Below are positions 1 through 5,368 of a stretch of DNA of 5,368 bases, piece by piece. The stretch is from JBCDBH01 sp039184055 (GTDB lineage: Bacteria > Acidobacteriota > Thermoanaerobaculia > Multivoradales > J023): positions 1 through 5,368 of the forward strand of contig JBCDBH010000401.1 of NCBI GenBank assembly GCA_039184055.1, read 5' to 3'. Made by a program: the position numbers and the translations under genes. The notes beneath the pieces were generated by a model, which saw nothing but the letters and a program-made list of their open reading frames with translations, searched no databases and was not told the DNA's origin. Position 1 is the stretch's first letter; each line of letters opens with the position of its first letter.

Positions 1-1
1 G

Positions 2-1690
2 GTCAACACCAGCGGCTGTGCCGAAGATCCGAGCGGCGTGCCGACCTGTACGCGCGGCACCATCGGTGCGGGTTTCTTTACGACCTACACCATCAACGTC
101 ACCTCGACCACCTCGGGTCTCAAGACCAACAGCGTCACCGTGTCGGCGACCACCACCGATCCGAATAGCAGCAACGACACCGCGACCGAAGACACGGTGA
201 TCGAGCCCGAGGCCGACCTCGCCATCACCAAGGACGACGGCGTCACCGACGCCATCCCGGGTAACGCCGTCAACTACACGATCGTCGCCACCAACAACGG
301 TCCCGATCCGGTGATCGGCGCGACGGTGGCCGACACGTTCTCGGCCGTACTGACCTGTAATTGGATGTGTACCGCCTCGGCGGGTTCGAGCTGTTCCAAT
401 GCCGGTTCGGGTGACATCAACGACACCGCGGTCGATCTCTTGGTGGGTGGCACCGCCACCTACGTCGCCACCTGTGGCATCGACTCGGCGGCCGCCGGGA
501 CGCTGAGCAACACCGCCACGGTGAGCTCGTCGGTGTCGGACCCGGTCACCGGCAACAACGCGGCCACCGACATCGACAACCTGACGCCCGAGGCCGATTT
601 GTCGATCACCAAGATCGACTCGGCCGATCCGGTGGCCCAGGGCGCGGCCTACAGCTACACCGTGACGGTGAGCAATGTCGGTCCGTCGGACGCCACCAAC
701 GTCGTCGCCACGGACACCCTGCCCGCAGGCGTGACCCTGGTGAGCACCACGGGCTGCGCCGAGGATCCGACCGGCGTGCCGACCTGTAGCCTCGGCACCA
801 TCGCGGCGGCTAGCTCGGCGATGTACACCATCGACGTCACCGCGCCGCTGACCTCGGGCACGATCACCAATACCGTGACCGTGGCCTCGGACGCCACCGA
901 TCCGAATAGCGGCAACGACACGGCGACCGAAGACACCGCGATCGCGCCGGAAGCCGATCTGTCGATCACCAAAGACGACGGCGCCACCATCTCCATCCCG
1001 GGTGATGCGACCGTCTACACGATCGTCGCCACCAACAGCGGGCCGGACGATGTGATGGGGGCCACGGTGACCGACACCTTCGCGCCCGAGCTCACCTGTA
1101 CCTGGACGTGCGCGGCGTCGGCCGGCTCGACCTGTACCGCGGGCGGCTCGGGTGACATCAACGACACGGTCGATCTGCTCACGGGTGGCACCGCCACCTA
1201 CACCGTCGACTGTGACATCGACCCGTCGGCCACCGGAACTCTGGTCAACACCGCTGACCTGGTGCCACCGATCACCGATCCGGTGCCGGGCAACAAGAGC
1301 GCCACCGACACCAACACCCTGGTGCCGACCGCCGATCTCGACATCACCGCGACCGCGATGCCGGGACCTCCGCTCACCGTCGGGGACCCGCTGACCATCA
1401 CGGTGATGGTGGTCAACAACGGTCCGTCCGACGCCACCATGGTCGAGGTTGCCCAGATCTTCCCGGCCGGTATCGACGTCGTCAGCACGACCGGCTGCGC
1501 CGAGGATCCGAACGGTGTGCCGACCTGTAGCCTCGGCACCCTCCCGCCGGGTGGCATGGTCAGCTTCACCATCGACGCCACGGTGACCGACTCGATCGTC
1601 GGTACCTACACCGCGACCGCGACCACCGACGCCGACGATCCCGACGGCGCCAACAACGAGGTCGAGATCGACCTGGTGTCGATCACCGAG
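2..1690 (+). repeat. Alternating two-module (B-A) coding repeat, super-period about 740 bp
   Basis: Module boundaries, set at the ADL-x-IT codons, fall at 212, 593, 953 and 1331. This gives B0 (2-211, partial), A1 (212-592), B1 (593-952), A2 (953-1330) and B2 (1331-1690). Like modules lie 741 or 738 bp apart. DNA similarity is high: the segment coding GCAEDP-x-GVPTC recurs at about 11-46, 752-787 and 1493-1528, and the stretch coding SGDINDT recurs near 408 and 1149. B2 is the most diverged at its start (ADLDITATAMPG) and lacks the acidic TEDT linker. The arrangement indicates duplication of a two-module unit rather than of single modules. Confidence 0.85.
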
Positions 1691-1774
1691 ATCCCGACCC
1701 TCGGCGAGTGGGGGATCGGCGTGCTGATCCTCCTGCTCGGGGCCGCGGCGACCTGGCGTCTGCGTCGGGTGTGA
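2..1774 (+). CDS. DUF11-repeat surface protein with IPTL-CTERM sorting signal (5' partial)
   Basis: The reading frame is open from base 2, so the gene starts left of the window; the GTG at 38 is an internal Val inside a conserved repeat (GVPTC), not a start. The 590 visible residues form five tandem DUF11-like modules of 120-127 residues, the first incomplete. Each full module opens with ADL-x-IT and contains the family's typical NNGP/NSGP/NVGPSDA turn and a late DPxxGN/DPDGAN motif. Two module types alternate: one has four Cys (TCxWxC...C...C), the other two (GCAEDPxGVPTC). The end, residues about 564-590, is IPTLGEWG, then a hydrophobic helix, then RLRR, which is the IPTLxxWG-CTERM signal. 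By family knowledge such proteins are exported, processed by exosortase H and placed at or outside the cell surface, where DUF11 modules act as spacers or adhesive stalks. The paired cysteines suggest disulfides formed outside the cytoplasm. The ligand and the N-terminal domain cannot be seen. Family assignment is firm; the adhesive role is inference. Confidence 0.93.
   Translation, partial: VNTSGCAEDPSGVPTCTRGTIGAGFFTTYTINVTSTTSGLKTNSVTVSATTTDPNSSNDTATEDTVIEPEADLAITKDDGVTDAIPGNAVNYTIVATNNGPDPVIGATVADTFSAVLTCNWMCTASAGSSCSNAGSGDINDTAVDLLVGGTATYVATCGIDSAAAGTLSNTATVSSSVSDPVTGNNAATDIDNLTPEADLSITKIDSADPVAQGAAYSYTVTVSNVGPSDATNVVATDTLPAGVTLVSTTGCAEDPTGVPTCSLGTIAAASSAMYTIDVTAPLTSGTITNTVTVASDATDPNSGNDTATEDTAIAPEADLSITKDDGATISIPGDATVYTIVATNSGPDDVMGATVTDTFAPELTCTWTCAASAGSTCTAGGSGDINDTVDLLTGGTATYTVDCDIDPSATGTLVNTADLVPPITDPVPGNKSATDTNTLVPTADLDITATAMPGPPLTVGDPLTITVMVVNNGPSDATMVEVAQIFPAGIDVVSTTGCAEDPNGVPTCSLGTLPPGGMVSFTIDATVTDSIVGTYTATATTDADDPDGANNEVEIDLVSITEIPTLGEWGIGVLILLLGAAATWRLRRV
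1691..1771 (+). other. IPTLxxWG-CTERM exosortase sorting signal (encoded)
   Basis: These 27 codons encode IPTLGEWG, a hydrophobic stretch (IGVLILLLGAAATW) and a basic end (RLRRV). The three-part layout of motif, transmembrane helix and Arg cluster is that of the IPTL-CTERM family, whose cognate processing enzyme is exosortase H. The motif matches exactly. No exosortase gene lies in the window. Confidence 0.93.
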
Positions 1775-1813
1775 TGCGTCGCGAGCGCTGATCCGTTCTC
1801 GGATCACCAACCG

Positions 1814-1844
1814 AAAAGGCGGGCGAATGCCCGCCTTTTTCTTT
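1814..1844. terminator. Bidirectional Rho-independent terminator between convergent genes
   Basis: A perfect 7-bp GC stem, GGCGGGC (1818-1824) with GCCCGCC (1829-1835), closes a GAAT loop. It is flanked by AAAA on the left and TTTTTCTTT on the right, so both strands read as stem plus T-tract; the plus-strand tract is the longer. It lies about 40 bp after the DUF11 gene stop and about 20 bp after the C25 gene stop on the other strand, where a shared terminator is expected. Confidence 0.9.
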
Positions 1845-1863
1845 GGGTTCGATGCGGGTGACG

Positions 1864-3990
1864 TCAGCGCAGCGGCAGCGCCGGATCGCCGAGCAAATTG
1901 TAGAGATGAGAAGCCTGCGGGGATTCGGTTTGCCGCTTGGCACGTACCACTGCCTCGCCGAGCGTCGCTTCCCCGGCCAGCGCGCGTAGCAACGAGTCGC
2001 TGAAGCGATGCGGTGTAAAGAGCGCCACGCCCGAGCCCAAAAACGCCACCGTGCCACGATCCGGCGCCAGCAGCATCACCTCTCCCAGCGAATCGGCGCT
2101 CGGATGATCAAACGGCGCGGTGCCACACGAGATGCTGAGATAAATCGGTAGGCGATCCGCTGCCGGCAGACGCTCGATGTCGTCCTTGTCGAAAAACGAC
2201 TCCGGATCGAGATCACGACGCTTACCGAGCTGCCACATATTGCGCGCGCCGTGCCCGCCAAAATAAAGCACTTCGGGTTGCGCCTCGAGCAGCTCGATCA
2301 ACACCACGTCTCGATCTTTCCCGGTGTCCTCGGCGGGAAGCACGATCTCGATCGGTGCATCCTCGACCGTCCGCAGAAGGCGTTTCACCCGACCGAGAGA
2401 CGGTGGGCTGCGATCGCTGCTCATCACCACTCGGGGCGTCGACACTGCTGCCGTCGTCACTGCTGCCACCGCCTCGGCATGCCGGATCGTCTTGTCGATC
2501 AGCGTCTCGAGCGTCGTCACGTCACCTGCTGGAAAACGACCCACCGCGAAACGGGGGAGACGATCGTCGTCGGCATCGTAGGCGTAGAAATGATCACTCG
2601 CCGCCAGGCCAAACTCGGCGATCCGCACCGCGCTCGGCACCAGCGCCTTGGTCTCCTCGCCGTAGGGCATCGTCTGCCCGGGCAAAAACCAATCCGCTTC
2701 GCCCACCAAGAGCACAAAACGAAGCGACTCGCCCAACGAATCGAGAAACGCCCGGATCGGCACCGGTCCGCGTTGGCCGCCACCGTAGGCATCGTAAATC
2801 GCATGCGAGCTCACCACCGCCACCGACAACCCACGCTCACGATGAAACGCCGCCAGCCGCTCAGCCGACGCCACCAAAGCCGGTGGCGCCACCATCACAT
2901 ACTCCAGCGGATCCGGAAGCTGGGGGAGCGCGGTCGTCGTGTCGATCCCCACCGGCGAGCGTAGATCCTCATCACCCACCACCCACAGCTCGACCGCCTC
3001 CATCGTCGGCGGCACCACCCACCGACCCCCGCTCTGCCGCACCGACCAGCCCGCGTCCGCATAGATCCGCGCGTCTGCCGGGCTGCCCTCCGCCGACAGC
3101 CAGCGTGGCTCATCACCCGTCGCCAACATGAGAGGCGACCCGGCATCCGCCAACGCCCGATCCGCCGGATAACGCACCTCTAGCCAATCCAGCTGCACCA
3201 AGTCGATCAGCGGATCCCGAGCATCCGGCAACATACGTCGAGGCACCTTCAATCGCAGCTCCGAGCCCGGTGCCGCCGCCACCTCAGACACCTGGAGATC
3301 ATGCTGCCGCCGCCCATCCCACTCCGTCACGCCGACCGGCTCCTCGCTCGCTCCTTCGCCGACCACAAAAAGCTCCATCCGATGCCCGGCAACCCCCTCC
3401 GGCATCTCCGGCTCCGACCAGCCCAAGAGCCGCACCCGTACCGCAATCGACGCGTCCTCCACCCGATCCGCCATTGCACCCAGTGCCACCACCTGCTGCG
3501 ACGACGTCCGCTCACTCAGCGTCGCCCAATACCAAAGCGACTCCACCCCCGCATGCACATCCTGCCGACGCAGCGTCGCCATCACGCGATCCTCCTCGAA
3601 TCGCACAACGCGATGCACCTCCGCCTGAGCCTCTGCCTCAGAGGGCAGTGGAGAAGCGGCAGTCGACGTGCCGTCCGTCGTCAACAACAGCACCGGCAGC
3701 GCCGTGTACAGCCATCGCGACTCAGCCTCGAACACCCGATGCGGCACCAAAAATCGCAGCGCATCACCCGGCCCGAACAACCCATCCGCGTCCGTATCCT
3801 CCACCCAAAGAGGCAGCGAATCGCCGAGATGCGTCAAAGCAAGCGACTCGATCGAGTTCAACCCCGCCAGCCCAGCCTCCGCCAACGCCTCGAAGCCCAC
3901 CTCATACACCCCAGGCTCCGCGACATAGAGCTTCGGAGCCGCAAAGAGCGGCGGCGTCGCCAACATCACTAGCACCAAAAAGAATCGCAT
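1864..3990 (-). CDS. Exported peptidase family C25 (gingipain-like) cysteine protease
   Basis: This 708-residue protein begins with a Sec signal peptide (MRFFLVLVMLATPPLFAA, cleavage near residues 17-18). A beta-rich N-terminal region of about 340 residues follows, with the motif PLWVEDTDADGLFGPGDALRF common at the front of C25 proteins. The catalytic domain runs from about residue 364 (YVMVAPPALV) to the end. Conserved C25 blocks are LLVGEADW, SDHFYAYDADDD...FAVGRFPA (about 465-488), YFGGHG with the likely catalytic His about 580, LSISCGT with the likely nucleophile Cys about 622, and the terminal LYNLLGDPALPL. Gingipains cleave after Arg or Lys, but specificity cannot be read here. It ends right after the catalytic domain, with no Ig-like domain, sorting tail or type IX secretion tail. 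That suggests a periplasmic or simply secreted protease. The ATG at 3990 is preferred to the in-frame TTG at 3993 because GGAG lies 8 nt upstream. It overlaps the preceding gene's stop by one base. Confidence 0.9.
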   Translation of the reverse strand: MRFFLVLVMLATPPLFAAPKLYVAEPGVYEVGFEALAEAGLAGLNSIESLALTHLGDSLPLWVEDTDADGLFGPGDALRFLVPHRVFEAESRWLYTALPVLLLTTDGTSTAASPLPSEAEAQAEVHRVVRFEEDRVMATLRRQDVHAGVESLWYWATLSERTSSQQVVALGAMADRVEDASIAVRVRLLGWSEPEMPEGVAGHRMELFVVGEGASEEPVGVTEWDGRRQHDLQVSEVAAAPGSELRLKVPRRMLPDARDPLIDLVQLDWLEVRYPADRALADAGSPLMLATGDEPRWLSAEGSPADARIYADAGWSVRQSGGRWVVPPTMEAVELWVVGDEDLRSPVGIDTTTALPQLPDPLEYVMVAPPALVASAERLAAFHRERGLSVAVVSSHAIYDAYGGGQRGPVPIRAFLDSLGESLRFVLLVGEADWFLPGQTMPYGEETKALVPSAVRIAEFGLAASDHFYAYDADDDRLPRFAVGRFPAGDVTTLETLIDKTIRHAEAVAAVTTAAVSTPRVVMSSDRSPPSLGRVKRLLRTVEDAPIEIVLPAEDTGKDRDVVLIELLEAQPEVLYFGGHGARNMWQLGKRRDLDPESFFDKDDIERLPAADRLPIYLSISCGTAPFDHPSADSLGEVMLLAPDRGTVAFLGSGVALFTPHRFSDSLLRALAGEATLGEAVVRAKRQTESPQASHLYNLLGDPALPLR

Positions 3991-4002
3991 CAACCAAACT
4001 CC
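3988..4002 (-). promoter_or_regulatory. RBS and TGATG stop-start overlap coupling the two minus-strand genes
   Basis: On the minus strand, GGAG (complement of 3999-4002) lies inside the last codons of the upstream gene, 8 nt before the ATG at 3990-3988. The upstream TGA (3992-3990) shares its A with this ATG. This is a standard re-initiation arrangement, so the C25 protease is expected to be translated from the same message in step with its neighbour. It also decides the start: the TTG at 3993 would leave only a 5-nt spacer. Confidence 0.75.
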
Positions 4003-4616
4003 AAAAAGCCGAACCGTTCCGGCCGATGAAAATCAGCCGGCGTCACCCACGTCGGCGACCAGGCCGAAAACTCCGCCTCACCATCCCGTGGTCGCTCGAT
4101 CCGATACACATTCAACCGCCACCGGCGGGGCAAAGCCTCCAACCCAAACACCGCCAACACCCCCGCCCACGGCAATCGCAGAGTCGCCCGCCAATCCTCC
4201 GCCGACCCCATCGGCTCCACCCCGGCCTCCAGCTCCAGCCAATCCCACGACGTATCCACCGTCATCTCCCGACGGTCGCCATACGGATTCTCCACAATCG
4301 CATCGAACACCGTCCCAAGCGGACTCACCTCCACCTCCACATAGCGTCGGGGAAACGGCTCATCCGTAGCCGGTGCGAGAAACACCTCCACCGCTTCCTC
4401 CTGCCACAGCGGATCATCCCGCTCGGTATACGTACCCCAAGCGTGCCGATCCGCACATTCGAAACGAACCCACAGAGCGTCAGACGTCGCCGCCAACGAC
4501 ACCTCCGTCGCCTGCTCGGGCGCGGAGCCGTCCGTAGCGTCGACGAGCTGGACCGTCGTCCACGCGTCGGGGGTCGTGGCAGTCGGAGAGGGGAGAGTGA
4601 TCGTGTGAATGGGCAT
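3990..4616 (-). CDS. Carbohydrate-binding family 9-like (CBM9/DOMON-type) protein
   Basis: From the ATG at 4616 the product is 208 residues. It resembles the stand-alone carbohydrate-binding family 9-like group, a single beta-sandwich. Visible blocks are LWVRFECAD, then RDDPLWQEEAVEVFLAP (about 66-82), YVEVEVSPLGTVFDAIVENP (about 92-111), DWRATLRLPWAGV, RWRLNVYRIERP (about 165-176), FSAWSPTW and the closing FHRPERFGFLEF. In relatives this fold binds sugars or other small ligands; no ligand can be assigned here. No signal peptide is visible from any start, which is odd for the partner of an exported protease. The start is uncertain: the frame stays open upstream with an ATG at 4637 and a TTG at 4703. 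None has a convincing Shine-Dalgarno at normal spacing, and the conserved region begins only after MPIHTITLP. It is the first gene of a two-gene operon with the C25 protease. Confidence 0.75.
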   Translation of the reverse strand: MPIHTITLPSPTATTPDAWTTVQLVDATDGSAPEQATEVSLAATSDALWVRFECADRHAWGTYTERDDPLWQEEAVEVFLAPATDEPFPRRYVEVEVSPLGTVFDAIVENPYGDRREMTVDTSWDWLELEAGVEPMGSAEDWRATLRLPWAGVLAVFGLEALPRRWRLNVYRIERPRDGEAEFSAWSPTWVTPADFHRPERFGFLEFG

Positions 4617-4641
4617 AGAAGTCACTATACGGAACATGCCG

Positions 4642-4669
4642 ATTGTAAGCGCCTCTTGCGAAATGGCGA
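4642..4669 (-). promoter_or_regulatory. Candidate sigma70-type promoter for the CBM9-like/C25 operon
   Basis: On the minus strand, TACAAT (complement of 4642-4647; 5 of 6 to the -10 consensus) is preceded at 16 bp by TCGCCA (complement of 4664-4669; 4 of 6 to the -35 consensus). A transcript would begin near 4635. That falls at or past the ATG at 4637 and about 20 nt before the ATG at 4616, so this promoter favours the shorter protein. The -35 match is modest and the site could be chance. Confidence 0.3.
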
Positions 4670-4675
4670 GCTCTG

Positions 4676-4839
4676 AACCAATCGAGCGAAAGAATCTCCA
4701 CAAACAGCCTCATTGATGCGACTTGGCCATCAAAATCGCAATCGATAGCCTGTTTGGTGCGATTTAGCCATCAAAATCGCAATCGAGAGCCTCTCGGAAG
4801 TGATTTGCTCGTGAAAATCGGTCCCAAGCCTTGAGGGCA
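4676..4839. repeat. Tandem array of imperfect 41-bp repeats, four units
   Basis: Units lie at 4676-4716 (degenerate), 4717-4757, 4758-4798 and 4799-4839 (diverged). The two central copies match at 34 of 41 positions and share an exact 20-bp core (4726-4745 and 4767-4786). The third keeps GATTT and AAAATCG at exactly the 41-bp phase but its AGCCT is shifted by 2 bp. The first keeps mainly the right half (AATC, AGCCT, TTG). AGCCT recurs at 4706, 4747, 4788 and 4827. The array sits between divergent genes in DNA visibly richer in A+T than the genes. The period is too short for a CRISPR and there are no unique spacers. The function is unknown; regulator-binding sites or structured RNA are the main options. 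Confidence 0.8.
4758..4781. other. Hairpin within the repeat unit (best copy)
   Basis: TGCGATTT (4758-4765) pairs perfectly over 8 bp with AAATCGCA (4774-4781) around an 8-nt loop. The same fold exists in the preceding unit (4717-4724 with 4733-4740), with one mismatch at 4722. A weaker version is in the next unit (4799-4806 with 4815-4822), where the outermost pair changes from T-A to A-T, one position is unpaired and one is a G-T wobble. No T-tract follows, so these are not ordinary terminators. The symmetry would equally suit a dimeric DNA-binding protein. Confidence 0.6.
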
Positions 4840-4908
4840 TGACTAGCCAGATCACCACCAACCAGCTCCGTTCCCATCCGCTACGATAGCCAAAACAACC
4901 GTATCGCT

Positions 4909-4920
4909 AGGGGAACATTC
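4909..4920 (+). promoter_or_regulatory. Ribosome-binding site of the NACHT-like gene
   Basis: AGGGG (4909-4913) stands 7 nt before the ATG at 4921, a near-ideal Shine-Dalgarno and spacing. It fixes the start of the following gene. Confidence 0.8.
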
Positions 4921-5368
4921 ATGCCCGATCCCGTCGCTCTAGGTGCCAAGTGGATTCCCGATCTCTGGCAGAAGCTCCGAAAGCTCTCCGAAGGCCGACG
5001 CGCGCGTCTCCGCGTCATCGAAGACGCCATCGGCGTCGGTCGACTCGAGCTCCTCGCCCAGCACTACATCGAGCCCGACTGCCAGCGCACCAACCCCGCC
5101 GACCATCGCGAAGACGAGCCCATGCACGTTCTTCGTCAGCCCGTGCGTGACTACTTCAATCGCTTCTTCAACAAACCCTTCTTCGAAAAAGACGGCCGCC
5201 ACGTCGTCTTCGTCCTCTCCGACGCCGGCATGGGCAAAACCTCGCTCCTGCTCATGTTCAAACTCACCGACGAGCTCAGCTTCTGGCCCAACAACACCGA
5301 CTTCCAGCTCCTCAAACTCGGCCCCGACACCCTCGACGCCATGGAGGCCATCGAAAGACCCGAACGCA
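4921..5368 (+). CDS. NACHT/STAND-type P-loop NTPase, N-terminal part (3' partial)
   Basis: The frame opens at an ATG with a good ribosome-binding site and has no stop before the window edge, giving 149 visible codons. Residues 1-45 are a charged, probably helical segment (LWQKLRKLSEGRRARLRVIEDAIG). Next come HYIEPDCQRTNPAD (about 48-61) and PVRDYFNRFF (about 74-83). Residues 93-112 are a beta strand and P-loop, RHVVFVLSDAGMGKTSLLLM, with Walker A Lys106 and Thr107. AGMGKTSLL after a hydrophobic strand is typical of NACHT NTPases, and FWPNNTDFQLLKLGPDTL fits the segment between Walker A and Walker B. The Walker B, winged-helix and C-terminal sensor regions lie beyond the edge. Known NACHT proteins bind and hydrolyse NTP, oligomerise on sensing a trigger and often act in anti-phage defence or signalling. 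The short N-terminus shows no recognisable effector enzyme. No signal peptide is seen, so it is probably cytoplasmic. Assignment to P-loop NTPases is strong, to NACHT likely, to defence inference. Confidence 0.8.
   Translation, partial: MPDPVALGAKWIPDLWQKLRKLSEGRRARLRVIEDAIGVGRLELLAQHYIEPDCQRTNPADHREDEPMHVLRQPVRDYFNRFFNKPFFEKDGRHVVFVLSDAGMGKTSLLLMFKLTDELSFWPNNTDFQLLKLGPDTLDAMEAIERPER

Larger units (their letters stand above)
4617..4920. other. Divergent intergenic region without a convincing gene
   Basis: The region separates the minus-strand operon from the NACHT-like gene. It holds the candidate operon promoter, the 41-bp repeat array and the NTPase ribosome-binding site. Between the array and that site lies a weak 5-bp inverted repeat, CGATA (4884-4888) with TATCG (4902-4906). 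I see no clear plus-strand promoter: TACGAT at 4882-4887 could be a -10 box but has no good -35. No tRNA or other known RNA gene was recognised. Confidence 0.6.

Noticed and set aside
655..1581. Minus-strand frames of 113, 60 and 127 codons antisense to the DUF11 gene
   Set aside because: They recur with the repeats of the sense gene (for example similar MAVPP starts), as expected for mirror images of repeated coding DNA.
38..1774. GTG at 38 as the true start of the DUF11 gene
   Set aside because: The frame is open upstream to base 2, and the preceding codons encode the conserved repeat motif GCAEDPSG, so the gene begins outside the window.
2251..3131. Overlapping plus-strand frames of 237 and 258 codons (2251-2964 and 2355-3131)
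   Set aside because: They are antisense to the C25 protease and have Arg/His/Pro-biased composition with no recognisable motif, so they are shadows.
3270..4676. A 468-codon plus-strand open frame opposite the C25 and CBM9-like genes
   Set aside because: Its product is a Pro/Arg/His-rich low-complexity string with no domain. It lies antisense to two genes with clear families and is open only because of the GC-rich codon bias.
4480..4713. A 77-codon minus-strand frame with an ATG at 4713, overlapping the start of the CBM9-like gene
   Set aside because: It runs out of frame through conserved CBM9-like coding sequence, lacks a Shine-Dalgarno and resembles no family.
4676..4839. CRISPR array
   Set aside because: The units are directly adjacent and diverged, with a 41-bp period and no unique spacers between identical repeats; no cas gene is present.
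4839..4889. A possible 16-codon leader peptide (ATG at 4839, TAG at 4887) before the NACHT-like gene
   Set aside because: The only purine-rich stretch, GAGGG, is 1 nt from the ATG, too close to act as a ribosome-binding site, and the peptide has no notable codon run.
1864..5368. A joint defence module in which the caspase-fold C25 protease is the effector of the NACHT-like NTPase
   Set aside because: The protease carries a signal peptide and belongs to a coupled operon on the opposite strand, while the NTPase appears cytoplasmic. Proximity alone does not support a common system.

Overview
The window is GC-rich, tightly packed bacterial DNA carrying four protein genes, two of them cut by the window edges. 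An exact IPTLxxWG C-terminal sorting signal (the type handled by exosortase H), a Sec-exported gingipain-like peptidase and a NACHT-type NTPase suggest a Gram-negative bacterium with a large genome, such as a proteobacterium, acidobacteriote or myxobacterium-like lineage. No rRNA or other phylogenetic marker is present, so this placement is only a guess.

Layout. (1) 2-1774, plus strand: the 3' part of a large secreted or surface protein made of alternating DUF11-type beta-sandwich repeats, ending in an IPTLGEWG / hydrophobic / RLRR tail. (2) 1775-1863: a short convergent gap with a strong hairpin terminator that can serve both flanking genes. (3) 3990-1864, minus strand: a peptidase family C25 (gingipain-like) protein with a signal peptide and a visible His-Cys dyad. 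(4) 4616-3990, minus strand: a small carbohydrate-binding family 9-like protein whose stop codon shares one base with the C25 start (TGATG), so the two form a translationally coupled operon. (5) 4617-4920: the divergent intergenic region, visibly richer in A+T than the genes. It holds a candidate promoter for the minus-strand operon and a 41-bp-period array of imperfect direct repeats, two or three copies of which can fold into hairpins. (6) 4921-5368, plus strand: the N-terminal 149 codons of a P-loop NTPase that looks like a NACHT/STAND protein, cut by the right edge.

Working together: genes 3 and 4 are a genuine two-gene unit, probably an exported protease with a small beta-sandwich partner. 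The DUF11 protein is transcribed towards them and is independent. The NACHT-like gene is divergent from the operon. Its family often acts in signalling or anti-phage defence, and the repeat array just upstream is the least explained element of the window. Nothing in the sequence ties the exported C25 protease functionally to the presumably cytoplasmic NTPase.
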